Source of the DNA: Thermoplasmata archaeon
GTDB lineage: Archaea; Thermoplasmatota; Thermoplasmata; Lutacidiplasmatales; UBA184
Assembly: GCA_021802125.1 (NCBI GenBank)
Contig: JAKAAX010000002.1
Location: forward strand, 124,001 to 188,000
Direction: 5' to 3'
Length of the DNA stretch: 64,000 nucleotides
Made by a program: the position numbers and the translations under genes. This document shows positions 7,899 to 15,840 of this stretch, in pieces. The notes beneath the pieces are model-generated. The model had not been told where the DNA came from. It searched no databases and saw nothing but the letters and a program-made list of their open reading frames with translations. Each line of letters opens with the position of its first letter. Within the stretch, counting starts at the first letter, position 1.

Positions 7899-9698
7899 TC
7901 ACGTGGGAGCTGGGTAGGGCGCGGCGACCCACCAGACCGTTTGTCCCCCATCCGAATAGAGGACCACGAAGGTGGGGCCCGCGAGCCGCTGGAGCGCGGT
8001 GGAGCTCATGGGCAGGGCGGGCCGCGACGGGTTGAGGGCCACGCCGCTCGTCCGCATGGTGGCATCGGCGGCCACGACGTCCACCCTGCCCTCGAGCGGA
8101 GGGTTCGGCAGGAAGGTGCTACGGAGCTCCGCTGCCGCGCAGTAGTCGTTGTTCCCGAGGAAGAGGCAGCTCGCGTTGTCCCACGTCGCCGGGTTCCCTC
8201 CGGAGTCGTAGAAGTACTCGTCGCTCAGACGGTGGTCCGAGGCGAGCGACGTTCCCCGCGGGAGCGAGACCGCCATCCACGAGGCCATCGCCTGGTCCCC
8301 GTAGGTGAACCCTTCCTGGAAGCCTTCCAGGACCGCCGGGGGTGGATACGCGGTCGCGGCCGCCGCTCCGAGGAGCAGCCCCACGGCGACCAAGGAGACA
8401 GCGGTGGCCCCCGGACGGGCGGAGCGCCGCACGGCCGCCAGCCCCTGGCCGAGGACCGCGGCCGTCAGGAGCGAGAGAGGAGGGATGAGGTACTCCGCGT
8501 GCCGGTCGAGGGGGATCGCGGCATTGTTCGTGACCAGCGCGAAGACCGCCGAGAGGCCGATGACGGCGAGCATGGTGTGCGCGGCGGGACCGAGCCTGGA
8601 GGCGGGGAAGAGCCCCTTCCCCCCGGCCGCGAAGGGGATGTAGAGGATCATCGGAAGGAACCAGGCGAGCGTGATCGGGGTCAACTTCTGGTCGGTGCCG
8701 GGGAGCGGGAGGAAGAAGAGGGCCGAGAGGGCGCCGAAGATCAGCACCCCGAGCAGGAGCGCATCGCGGACCATCCTTCGTCTCGAAGGCCATTTCAGGT
8801 GCCAGACCGGACGCCGGACCTTTCCCGACTCGGCGAGCTTCCGTCGCAGGTGGATGAGGGCTCCGACGAGGGCCACTCCCACGAACGCGGCGACAGGCGC
8901 CGCGGCCGGAGAGATCCCGAGCAGCCCTTCGGTGAGGATCCTGGCGAACGGCGGGGCGTAGGTGAACCAGAAGATGAAGAGCCCCGCGGTGAAGCTCCCG
9001 AGGAACACCAGCTCCCGCAGGGGGAAGCGCCGGCTCCATCTCCACGGCGCATAGAGCTCCAGTCCGGCGACCAGACCCAGGCCGGAGAGGAGGAAGAAGT
9101 AGGAGGACAGGTGATGCGTGACCACGAGAGCCGGGGCGGTCAGGGCGAGGACGACCCACCACCTCGGGTCGCGTCGTTGCTCCACCAGCGCCCAGAGCGA
9201 GGCGAGCCAGAGCAGGTCGCCCACCGTCAAGGGTGCGGCGTGGGAGATCACCAGGAGCCGGGGGGAGGCGACGGCGGTGAGGGCCGCGCCCAGGAGCGCG
9301 ATCCGGTCCGAGGGGAGGATCCGCCGGAACGTGAGGAAGAGGGGCAGGGCGCCGAACGCTCCCAGGGCGGGCACCGCGAGCTCGAGCGAAAGCAGGGGGT
9401 CGGCTCCCGTCGCCGCAGCCACCCCGGCGCCGATCTCGAAGGTGCCTGGAAAGTAGGGGTAGCCGAACCCCCAGCCCGTGTACCCGGTGAGCAGGAACCG
9501 GTGGCTCTGAAGAAGGAACTGGGTGAGACTCGCATACTCCCCGCTGTCGGAACCCCACGCGGAGAAGCTGAGCAACGGCTCGAGACCCAGGAAGATGGCG
9601 AGAAGCAGGAGAGCTCCCAGGAGGAGCACGACGGTCCTTGGATCGGGTCCGTCGGGGTCGCCCACGTGCCCGACCACTGTTCCCGCGCCGGGGGCCAC
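7899..9698 (-). CDS. Multi-pass membrane protein, GT-C glycosyltransferase-like
   Basis: 599 residues with about 12-13 transmembrane helices and a C-terminal extracytoplasmic domain (~470-599). After the first helix comes AWGSDSGEYASL, an acidic first-loop motif of the kind found in GT-C superfamily enzymes (ArnT/PMT/AglB-like) that use polyprenyl-phosphate sugars. The soluble C-terminal part contains LPRGTSLASDHRLSDEYFYDSGG and two Cys. The likely role is glycosylation of surface proteins or lipids; the donor and acceptor are unknown. GTG 9698 is the only start in the first part of the frame. It converges with mptE and diverges from the basic-tail gene. Confidence 0.65.
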   Translation of the reverse strand: MAPGAGTVVGHVGDPDGPDPRTVVLLLGALLLLAIFLGLEPLLSFSAWGSDSGEYASLTQFLLQSHRFLLTGYTGWGFGYPYFPGTFEIGAGVAAATGADPLLSLELAVPALGAFGALPLFLTFRRILPSDRIALLGAALTAVASPRLLVISHAAPLTVGDLLWLASLWALVEQRRDPRWWVVLALTAPALVVTHHLSSYFFLLSGLGLVAGLELYAPWRWSRRFPLRELVFLGSFTAGLFIFWFTYAPPFARILTEGLLGISPAAAPVAAFVGVALVGALIHLRRKLAESGKVRRPVWHLKWPSRRRMVRDALLLGVLIFGALSALFFLPLPGTDQKLTPITLAWFLPMILYIPFAAGGKGLFPASRLGPAAHTMLAVIGLSAVFALVTNNAAIPLDRHAEYLIPPLSLLTAAVLGQGLAAVRRSARPGATAVSLVAVGLLLGAAAATAYPPPAVLEGFQEGFTYGDQAMASWMAVSLPRGTSLASDHRLSDEYFYDSGGNPATWDNASCLFLGNNDYCAAAELRSTFLPNPPLEGRVDVVAADATMRTSGVALNPSRPALPMSSTALQRLAGPTFVVLYSDGGQTVWWVAAPYPAPT

Positions 9699-9790
9699 GG
9701 GGGCGCGGAAGTTCGCAGGCTTGATGAAGCGGTGCCCGAGACCGGGAGCCGACGATCGAGGCGTGAGGGCAGCAGCGGGTCGCTAGCTAC

Positions 9791-9799
9791 CTTTAATAT
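9791..9799 (+). promoter_or_regulatory. TATA box upstream of the basic-tail protein
   Basis: CTTTAATAT, the only AT-rich stretch between the divergent genes; predicted TSS near 9821 for GTG 9838. It may also serve the minus-strand membrane gene, whose start at 9698 would then have a leader of about 70 bases. Confidence 0.5.
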
Positions 9800-9837
9800 G
9801 ACACCAATTTCCGCCCCCGAAGCAGGTAGGGGCCAGC

Positions 9838-10218
9838 GTGGTCCGCTCGAAGTCCTCCTCAAAGGCGGGAAAGTCGTCGTCCGCCGCCAAGCCCAAGCCG
9901 AGCGCCAAGGCGAAGGTCGCGGCGCGACCCGCGTCCCCGAAGCGGTCGGAGGAAAAGGGCCGGGGCTCCAAGGAAAGATCCATGCCGAAGCCCCCGAAGG
10001 TTCCCAGCGCTCCTCCTCCGGTGGAGGCTTCCGCGCCTCTCCCCGTCCCTCTGAGCGACGAGCCGTCCAGGATCCTGTCGCTCCAGTTCGTCCGCGACGG
10101 CGACGAGTTCCTCGCCCGCCTCGAGACCGCGGGCGGCCACATCACCGAGCTCAAGAACCGGTCCCTCGACCAGCTCCTCACCATGGTGGCGGGGGAGCTC
10201 GAAGACCTCCTCGGCTGA
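9838..10218 (+). CDS. Small protein with histone-H1-like basic tail
   Basis: 126 residues starting at GTG. Residues 1-~62 are almost entirely Lys, Ser, Ala, Pro, Arg and Gly (AKPKPSAKAKVAARPASPK), resembling linker-histone or HU-like basic tails. The C-terminal ~55 residues form a small acidic/hydrophobic domain (ILSLQFVRDGDEFLARLET ... ELEDLLG), predicted beta-beta-alpha. No known family recognised. It could be a nucleoid-associated or nucleic-acid-tethered protein; that is inference from composition. It stands alone with its own promoter. A 6-bp hairpin (CGAACG/CGTTCG, 10242-10257) lies after the stop, between convergent genes. Confidence 0.65.
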   Translation: MVRSKSSSKAGKSSSAAKPKPSAKAKVAARPASPKRSEEKGRGSKERSMPKPPKVPSAPPPVEASAPLPVPLSDEPSRILSLQFVRDGDEFLARLETAGGHITELKNRSLDQLLTMVAGELEDLLG

Positions 10219-10241
10219 TCGCGCCGCCGCCGTAGTCGCGG

Positions 10242-10257
10242 CGAACGAGCGCGTTCG
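10242..10257. terminator. Hairpin between convergent genes
   Basis: CGAACG and CGTTCG separated by four bases, in the ~100-base gap between the stop at 10218 and the convergent stop at 10318. No U-tract follows, so termination is only suggested by its position. Confidence 0.25.
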
Positions 10258-10317
10258 ATCCCTTCTCCCCGTGGGAGCACCTGCCGCTCGGCCCCGAGGG
10301 GGTTCCTCGAGGGGTCG

Positions 10318-11028
10318 CTAGCTCTCGCGTTCCTCTTCCGTGGCGCGGGAGGCGTTCCGACCCGGCCTCGAGGTGGGGTGCCGGGGCAGCCACGGGTCGA
10401 GCAGGTGCCGCTCCACGACCCAGCGCCGGCGGCGGTACGGCGGGTTCGTCACCTCGACGAGCTCCGTCGTCTCGCGGGAGAACAGGTCCGGAGGGTGGAC
10501 CTCGACCGCGACTTGGAAAGCCTCCGGTCCGATCCGGAACCGGTCCCATCCGCCCGTCAGTGACTGGACGGCCAGCGAGCGATGCGTCGAGTGGAAGCGG
10601 AACCGGATCGGCGTTCGCCCCAAGGTGAAGGCGTAGCCAACTGCGATGACGGCGATCAGCACCAGGGTCAGCGCCAGAACGATCGTGGAGCCGGCCCGGA
10701 TCGCGGGGTAGGGGGAGCTGAGCACGAGGGCCAGGAAGACTCCCCACAGCGCGAGCCCCGGGAGGGAGAATCCCCAAAGGAAGATGCGCAGGTTCCGACG
10801 GAGAGCGACGGAGTTCTCTGTCCGTCCGGTGGGGCCCGCGGCCGGGCGGACCTTCGCGGGCGAGGTCTCCTCCACCCGGGGGGCCGCTTCTGACGCGTCG
10901 GGTCCCTCGGAGGTCGCCAGGGGAGCCGGTGGGTCGGCCCTCCCCTCGGGGTGGGCGGCGATCCCCTTCGGCTTGGCGATGCGGACGGCCCTGGCCGGTT
11001 CGACGGCGGCATCGGGCTCGGGCGCCAC
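10318..11028 (-). CDS. Two-helix membrane protein of unknown function
   Basis: 236 residues from GTG 11028, the only in-frame start before the truD divergent region. The N-terminal ~95 residues are Pro/Ala/Glu-rich and probably disordered. Two transmembrane helices follow (IFLWGFSLPGLALWGVFLAL and ~20 residues later TIVLALTLVLIAVIAVGYAF), then a ~100-residue cytosolic beta-rich domain containing HSTHRSLAVQSLTGGWDRF and a basic Arg/Trp-rich segment (PPYRRRRWVVERHLL). No family recognised. It shares a ~75-base divergent region with truD. Confidence 0.6.
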   Translation of the reverse strand: MAPEPDAAVEPARAVRIAKPKGIAAHPEGRADPPAPLATSEGPDASEAAPRVEETSPAKVRPAAGPTGRTENSVALRRNLRIFLWGFSLPGLALWGVFLALVLSSPYPAIRAGSTIVLALTLVLIAVIAVGYAFTLGRTPIRFRFHSTHRSLAVQSLTGGWDRFRIGPEAFQVAVEVHPPDLFSRETTELVEVTNPPYRRRRWVVERHLLDPWLPRHPTSRPGRNASRATEEERES

Positions 11029-11103
11029 GTCCCCCCCGTACCGTTCCCCCCACTTGGAATCATCGACACCCCCGAGGGGGTGAGGCGGGCGACCTTCGGG
11101 CTT

Positions 11104-12546
11104 ATGGACGGTCCTTCCTGGGAGGGCGACCGAGAGGACCGAGACGCGGTGACAGCGGAGCCGACTCCCCATCCAAGCTGGGTCCCCCCTCCCGCCGAGC
11201 GGGCGATGGGGCTCCTGCTCTACGGCACCTCCGCCCCGGGGCTCGGGGGTCGGCTCAAGATCGATCCGGTGGACTTCGAGGTGGACGAGATCTCCCGCTA
11301 TCCAATGCCGGACCCCCAGGGTCGCTTCACCATCGTCCGCGCCGAGGCCCGGGACGTGGAGCAGAACGCGCTGGTCCAGCGCCTCCAGAGGGCCCTCGCC
11401 CTCCCGCCGGGCGCCGTGGGGTTCGCCGGCACCAAGGACCGGAGAGCGGTCACCCGACAGCTTCTGTCGCTTCCCGTGCCGCCGGAGCGTCTGGACGGGC
11501 TGTCGTTGAGCGGGGTCCGGTTGTTCGAGCCCTACCGCGCCCGGGAGGGTCTCAACCTGGGCCACCTCTACGGGAACAGGTTCCGGCTGCGGATCGGAGG
11601 ACTGGACCTGGCCCCGGAGGAGCTCGCCACGCGTGCGGAGGGGGCCTGGACCGAGCTTCGCGAGGCGCACGGCTTCCCGAACTTCTTCGGTCCGCAACGC
11701 TTCGGGGAGGTCCGCCCGGTGACGCACCTCGTCGGGAGGGCGCTGGTGAAGGGGTCGGCGTCCGAAGCGGTGGAGGCCTACCTCACCGCCGGCGTCGGGG
11801 AGAGCGTTCCGGAAGGGCACGAGGCCCGACGAGCTTACGCCGAGCACCACGACCCGGTCCGCGCCCTCCGCGAGTTCCCCGAGACCTTCTCGTTCGAGAG
11901 GACCCTCCTGGCGAAGCTCGCCCAGGGGAGGTCGGGGGAGGCGGCGCTCCGCGCCCTCCCCCGGACCCTCCGGCAGCTCTTCGTCCACGCGTACCAGAGC
12001 TACCTGTTCAACCTCGCGCTCTCCTCCCGGGTCCAACGGGGACACGGGCTGGGGGTACCTCTGGTGGGGGACCGGGTCCTGCGCCTCTCCCCGGACGGGC
12101 TCGAATCCGGATCGGAGCCTCTCCCGGTCAGCGAGGACAATCTCCCGGAGGTGACCCAGTGGGTCCGCTCCGGCCGGGCCCGAGTGGCCGGTCCGCTCGT
12201 CGGAACGGAGACCCCCCGACAAGAGGGGGAACCGGGGCTCATCGTCGAGGAGGTGCTGGACCGGGAGGGGCTCTCACGGAAGGACTTCCACATTCCCGAG
12301 GCCCCGGAGCTCTCCAGCCGCGGGACCTACCGCTCCTTGCTGGCCCCTCTCCCCCTCAGGGTCTTCCCGGAAGATCGGGCCAGGGCGGAGGCGCATCCGG
12401 GGGCGACGGGCGAGCGGTCGATACGGTTCGACCTGGTGCTCGAGAAGGGGCAGTACGCGACCGTCTTGCTTCGAGAGTTCATGAAGGTCGGGGCCAGCCC
12501 CTCTGGGGGGCCAGAGACGGCTGCGAGTGCACCGTTATCCTCATGA
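11104..12546 (+). CDS. truD: tRNA pseudouridine(13) synthase TruD
   Basis: 480 residues. TruD family motifs are clear: LKIDPVDFEVDEI near the N-terminus, then GFAGTKDRRAVTRQ, which carries the catalytic Asp (KDRRA), YGNRFRLRI, and FPNFFGPQRFG. The insertion domain spans ~190-370 (FVHAYQSYLFNLALSSR). The enzyme isomerises U13 of tRNA in the cytosol; the archaeal forms are often multi-site. The N-terminal ~40 residues (DGPSWEGDREDRDA) are an extension before the core. ATG 11104 is chosen because upstream starts would run into the divergent gene's promoter. Confidence 0.93.
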   Translation: MDGPSWEGDREDRDAVTAEPTPHPSWVPPPAERAMGLLLYGTSAPGLGGRLKIDPVDFEVDEISRYPMPDPQGRFTIVRAEARDVEQNALVQRLQRALALPPGAVGFAGTKDRRAVTRQLLSLPVPPERLDGLSLSGVRLFEPYRAREGLNLGHLYGNRFRLRIGGLDLAPEELATRAEGAWTELREAHGFPNFFGPQRFGEVRPVTHLVGRALVKGSASEAVEAYLTAGVGESVPEGHEARRAYAEHHDPVRALREFPETFSFERTLLAKLAQGRSGEAALRALPRTLRQLFVHAYQSYLFNLALSSRVQRGHGLGVPLVGDRVLRLSPDGLESGSEPLPVSEDNLPEVTQWVRSGRARVAGPLVGTETPRQEGEPGLIVEEVLDREGLSRKDFHIPEAPELSSRGTYRSLLAPLPLRVFPEDRARAEAHPGATGERSIRFDLVLEKGQYATVLLREFMKVGASPSGGPETAASAPLSS

Positions 12547-12590
12547 GCCACTTCTCACGTCGCTGAGGCGTGCAAGGGCGGGAGATCGGC

Positions 12591-13439
12591 GTGGCTCGGC
12601 TCTCAGCCCGCATCCCCACAGGGGTGAACGACTTCGACCACATCACCGGAGGGCTTCCGGTGGGGAGCGTCATGCTCCTCTCGGGCGAGCCGGGGGCCGG
12701 CTCGTACGAGTTCGCCCTCACCTCCGCCGCCACCCTGATGCGGGCCTCCCATCGGAAGGACACGCGGTACCTCTACCTCGGGCGCTACCAGGGCCCCGTG
12801 GCGCTCCCGGGACGGGTCACGTACGTGAGCCTCACGCGCTCCCGCGATCAGCTGCTTCGAGAGGCCGACGCGGCCTTCCCTGCGGAGTACAGCCAACTGC
12901 TCGTCGAACACATGGACTTCGCCGACCTCTCCGCTCCCTACTTTGCGGACAGCGTCGTCCCCACGACCTGGGCGGACGAGGACCGGTCCGTGCTCGACGC
13001 CAGCGCCCCGCCGCGCTCGTCGGACGGCATCCTGGGCGACCTCACCGCCGCGCTCGAGGCGCGCGGGAGGGGCTCGCTGCTCATCGTCGACTCGCTCTCG
13101 GACCTGCTCGCGCGCACTTCGGTGAGCTCGGACGACCTCCTGACCGTGATCAAGGGGCTCCGCCGGAGGGCGAAGCAGTGGAACGGTCTCATCTACCTCC
13201 TTCTCGCGAAGGGGGTGGCCGAGCCTCGCGTGGAGCAGGCGATCAAGGACTCCGTCGACGGGGTCTTCGACTTCTCCTGGGTCCGGCACCAGAACCGCTC
13301 GGTCCGGATCCGGGCCATGCTCATCGAGAAGTCGATGCCTCTGCTCGCCTACGTGCCGCAGGAGCTGCAGGGCCGCTTCCTCTTGGACGTTCGGGGGCGG
13401 TTCGGGCTCGTGACCACGCAGTACGAGCGGGTCGGGTGA
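12591..13439 (+). CDS. KaiC/RecA-like ATPase with degenerate Walker A
   Basis: 282 residues. The fold is RecA/KaiC-like: RIPTGVNDFDHITGGLPVGSV is the typical KaiC entry, and SLLIVDSLSDLLA is Walker B. The P-loop reads SGEPGAGSYEF where a GKT/S is expected, so the ATP-binding Lys and Thr are absent. A large insertion (~70-125) lies between the P-loop and Walker B. The start is GTG 12591, 6 bases after GGAG; GTG 12570 is possible. Seven bases separate it from the intact KaiC-like gene 13447. Such proteins may regulate or scaffold the active partner; this is inferred from the pairing. Confidence 0.8.
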   Translation: MARLSARIPTGVNDFDHITGGLPVGSVMLLSGEPGAGSYEFALTSAATLMRASHRKDTRYLYLGRYQGPVALPGRVTYVSLTRSRDQLLREADAAFPAEYSQLLVEHMDFADLSAPYFADSVVPTTWADEDRSVLDASAPPRSSDGILGDLTAALEARGRGSLLIVDSLSDLLARTSVSSDDLLTVIKGLRRRAKQWNGLIYLLLAKGVAEPRVEQAIKDSVDGVFDFSWVRHQNRSVRIRAMLIEKSMPLLAYVPQELQGRFLLDVRGRFGLVTTQYERVG

Positions 13440-13446
13440 AGGAACC

Positions 13447-14166
13447 ATGGCAGCCTCCTCTCCCCCGCGCGTTCCGACCGGCATCGCCGGACTGGACGAG
13501 ATGCTCCACGGGGGCTTCCCTCGCGGGCACGTCGTGCTGGTGCTCGGCACCCCGGGCGTAGGGAAGACCTGCCTCGCCCTCCAGTTCGTGGCGGACGGGG
13601 TCTCCCGGGGCGAGAAGGCGCTCTACCTGTCCTTCGAGGAGGAGACCGAGGCGCTCGTCGCTTCCGCCGCGCAGTTCGGCTGGCCGCTGGCCGAGGCGAA
13701 CCAGAAGGGGCTCCTCAAGATCGTTCGGATCGACCCTCAGGACGCGTCGAACGCCCTCAAGCGCATCCGCAGCCAGTTCCCCGCCGAGGTCCAGGCCTTC
13801 GGTCCCAAGCGGATCGTCATCGACTCCATCTCCCTCCTCTCCGCGCTCGCCCCTGACGAGGTCGAGCGCAGGAACGTGCTCTTCTACGTGGCCCGGATGT
13901 GCCGGCAGACCGGGGCGACGGCGGTCATGACCGCCGAAGCGAACCCGCTCGCCCCGGAGGTCTCCCGCGACGGCCTGGGAGAGTACGTCTCCGACGGGGT
14001 GCTCCTTCTCTCTCCCACCGAGGACGCCCGGGCCCATCGGGCCGGGCTCTCCCTCAAGGTGCTGAAGATGCGGAGGACGGAGCACACCCGGACGCGCCAA
14101 CCCTACCGCTTCGGCCCCAAGGGCCTCGAGGTTGACGCGCACGCGGTCGACTTCGGGGGCCTGTAG
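13447..14166 (+). CDS. KaiC-like RecA-superfamily ATPase, intact P-loop
   Basis: 239 residues, a single KaiC domain. PTGIAGLDEMLHGGFPRG leads into Walker A GTPGVGKTCLAL; SFEEETEAL carries the paired catalytic glutamates of KaiC-type domains; RIVIDSISLLSAL is Walker B; the C-terminal strand is LKVLKMRRTEHTRTRQPYRF. It probably binds and hydrolyses ATP as an oligomer. It follows the degenerate partner gene after 7 bases and is presumably co-transcribed with it. The two have similar lengths, and the pair resembles other archaeal KaiC clusters. The target process is unknown. Confidence 0.88.
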   Translation: MAASSPPRVPTGIAGLDEMLHGGFPRGHVVLVLGTPGVGKTCLALQFVADGVSRGEKALYLSFEEETEALVASAAQFGWPLAEANQKGLLKIVRIDPQDASNALKRIRSQFPAEVQAFGPKRIVIDSISLLSALAPDEVERRNVLFYVARMCRQTGATAVMTAEANPLAPEVSRDGLGEYVSDGVLLLSPTEDARAHRAGLSLKVLKMRRTEHTRTRQPYRFGPKGLEVDAHAVDFGGL

Positions 14167-14190
14167 CCCCGGCGAGCTCGCCTCGGGGCT
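14165..14190. terminator. Strong hairpin at the end of the KaiC pair
   Basis: AGCCCCGGCGAG and CTCGCC(TC)GGGGCT pair over 12 positions with a 2-base bulge, starting within the stop codon of the upstream gene. It could end or stabilise the transcript. A second short palindrome, CGCGGTC-G-GACCGCG, follows at 14199-14213. Confidence 0.4.
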
Positions 14191-14310
14191 GCCACGCGCG
14201 CGGTCGGACCGCGAGAACGCTCGGGCATCTCCCCAGGGATGCGCTCGGGGTCACGAGCGCCGACCTGACGTGGTGGACGCGGGAGGTCGAAACTAAGTCG
14301 ACCGGGACCC

Positions 14311-14625
14311 CTATGGGGTCGTCGACCGCGAGCGCCGCTGAAGCTCGCGGACGGTCTTTCCCTTGACCCCCACGGCCCGTTCGATCAGGAGCACCCAGAG
14401 GACCGGGCCTACCGTCGTGTAGTAGACGCGCACGTCCCTCGCCGCGTGGAAGTGCTAAGCGCCGTCCACGAACGCCGTCGGCTCCACTTTCACCCCTGGG
14501 TGAGAGCGATAGGGGGAGGCCGAGAGGAGGTCCAACTGACCTCGGACCCTCCGTCGGAGGATGAGGGGAAGCCCTTGGCCCTCCCGGACCGCGCGCGGGT
14601 CGACCCGTACCTCGTGAGGGCTCAC
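14311..14625 (-). pseudogene. RelE/ParE-type toxin remnant with in-frame TAG
   Basis: Frame of 105 codons from GTG 14625 to TAG 14311, interrupted by TAG at codon 57 (14455-14457). The two halves look like one RelE-fold protein: PHEVRVDPRAVRE and LPLILRRRVRGQLDLLSASP in the first, then AARDVRVYYTTVGPVLWVLL in the second, the usual central-strand region of the fold. Restoring TGG at the TAG would give a full-length ~104-residue protein. Its GTG overlaps the antitoxin stop (GTGTGA), as in many toxin-antitoxin pairs. I call it a decayed toxin gene; read-through would be an alternative. Confidence 0.5.
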
Positions 14626-14851
14626 ACGCCCCACCGACGGTAGACCTCGTCGGCGGGGATCCCTTTCACGCGCCCCGCCCGGATCCCGGCGACCCGCTTC
14701 CTCAGCTCGGCGAGCACGCGGGGCGGGTAGTATTCCCCGACGATCTCCTGCAAGAGCTCGTCGTACGTTTCCCCCGGGCGTTTCATCGACTCGAACAGAT
14801 GGCGCGTGCTGGTCCGGTCCGTGATCGTGGTGGGGGGTTGGCGGCGGCCAT
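14622..14851 (-). pseudogene. Antitoxin-like gene with apparent 1-base frameshift (DUF7557-like)
   Basis: The stretch TTITDRTSTRHLFESMK followed by ETYDELLQEIVGEYYP looks like the short Thr-Ile-Thr strand plus helix antitoxins found with archaeal VapC/RelE toxins. The matching reading frame has no normal start. ATG 14851 begins MAAANPP in a frame that is off by one. The join falls in a C6 run; C7 would fuse ATG to the conserved part. This is either a real loss-of-function indel or a homopolymer sequencing error. The partner toxin is next, overlapping. Confidence 0.5.
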
Positions 14852-15148
14852 CAAAGGTAATTTCAGGGCAATTGCCTTAACGCTCCCGTACCCCCTCTCG
14901 AGGAGAGAAAGGCAGAGCTCAAGATCCTCCGCAAGAGGGGATGCGCGGTCCGCGGCCCGTCAACCCAGCGTTGGCTAGGTTGATGGGGCGTCGGGCCGCG
15001 CCTCGGAAGTCCGGGCACGAGTAGGGGCCGTCCTGCGGGGGCCATCGGGGTAGGGGTTCCCCCGTATCTCCGCCGATCAGCCGTCCTCCACATTCCGCTG
15101 CAGCCGTTGCCACCCTCCGAGTTGCGAGCGAGACCGGGGGTTCTCCGG
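14852..15148. other. Intergenic region of the accessory island
   Basis: About 297 bases between the antitoxin remnant and a secreted-protein gene. No supported coding frame. It contains the long nested hairpin described separately (14951-15000). The region has lower G+C than the flanks. Confidence 0.5.
14951..15000. ncRNA. Long imperfect hairpin (candidate structured RNA)
   Basis: CGCGGCCCG (14951-14959) pairs with CGGGCCGCG (14992-15000), and TCAACC (14960-14965) with GGTTGA (14978-14983). An 8-base bulge sits on one side and a 12-base loop at the tip. It lies outside any gene in the island. It could be a structured RNA, or a terminator or remnant of a mobile element. Evidence is from base pairing alone. 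Confidence 0.3.
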
Positions 15149-15754
15149 CTACAGAGTCCCGTCGAACTCAACGTAGGGGCCGCATCCGCCCCACGCCGGT
15201 GGATAGAACTCAAGGCTGTCCCCGGTCGCGTTGAGTTCCACAGGTGAGATCACTGTGATATTGGTCGCCAGCCAACCCCACACAGTCGCCATGCTCCAGT
15301 GGTCCCCGGGGGCGGGATAGCTCGCAAGCCACGAGCCTGAGGCGTCGGAGAGAACCACGTACCACCCGTTCCGGTTCGCGCTGCATGCTGCCAACCCTCC
15401 CGCCCCAGTACATGGTGCAAAGGAGGGCTCAGTCCCCACGGACCCGGTAACCTGAGCCCTGGCCGCAAAAGTCGTCCCGTTCGCGGCGGTCTGGTTTAGC
15501 AGGGCTCCCGGGCCTACACTGTAGAAGAAGTCCGGGTAGGTCCCGAATGAGAAGTTCTCGTAGAAGGTCACGTGGTCTGGACTGATGCTCCTCCCGACAA
15601 ACGTAAGCGGCTGCCCCGGCCTCATGATGGTCGGACACACGGGTATTCCCGGGACTGCCGCGTGGGAGATGGAGAGAACGACCAAGAGGGTCGCACACGC
15701 GACACCGAGTGCGCCGCCGGCCGCTTGGGTAAGGCGGGCCTGCCGTCGGTCCAT
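15149..15754 (-). CDS. Exported ~200-residue protein, Cys-x8-Cys/GW family, copy 1
   Basis: 201 residues with an N-terminal signal or anchor helix (GVACATLLVVLSISHAAV) after a basic start. The extracellular part has FVGRSISPDHVTFYENF, then CTGAGGLAAC with eight residues between the cysteines, then GWYVVLSDASGSWLASYPAP. The neighbouring copy (15841-16458) is ~35-40% identical by eye, and a more distant relative is at 45446. A GAGGAGAG site precedes the ATG. No family known. It probably acts at the cell surface. Part of the lower-G+C island with the toxin-antitoxin remnant. Confidence 0.7.
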   Translation of the reverse strand: MDRRQARLTQAAGGALGVACATLLVVLSISHAAVPGIPVCPTIMRPGQPLTFVGRSISPDHVTFYENFSFGTYPDFFYSVGPGALLNQTAANGTTFAARAQVTGSVGTEPSFAPCTGAGGLAACSANRNGWYVVLSDASGSWLASYPAPGDHWSMATVWGWLATNITVISPVELNATGDSLEFYPPAWGGCGPYVEFDGTL

Positions 15755-15840
15755 CTCTCCTCGCGCGCATCGAGAACAGGTGGGTTACTCCGCTTAACCC
15801 TTGATCGGCCGATGCGGGCTCGCGCGTGATTCCTTGCTGT

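Noticed and set aside
7941..10235. A 764-residue plus-strand frame
   Set aside because: It is antisense to the GT-C-like membrane gene and its product is Arg/Gly/Glu-rich with no domain; the membrane gene is the better call.
14455..14457. TAG in the toxin frame as a pyrrolysine codon
   Set aside because: Pyl decoding occurs in some Methanomassiliicoccales, but there is no Pyl gene in the window and the antitoxin is broken too, so decay is simpler.
14446..14643. A 65-residue plus-strand frame
   Set aside because: It lies opposite the toxin remnant and shows no motif.
14863..15213. A 116-residue minus-strand frame in the island
   Set aside because: No SD, no motif, Ser/Arg/Gly-rich translation, and it covers the long hairpin; treated as non-coding.
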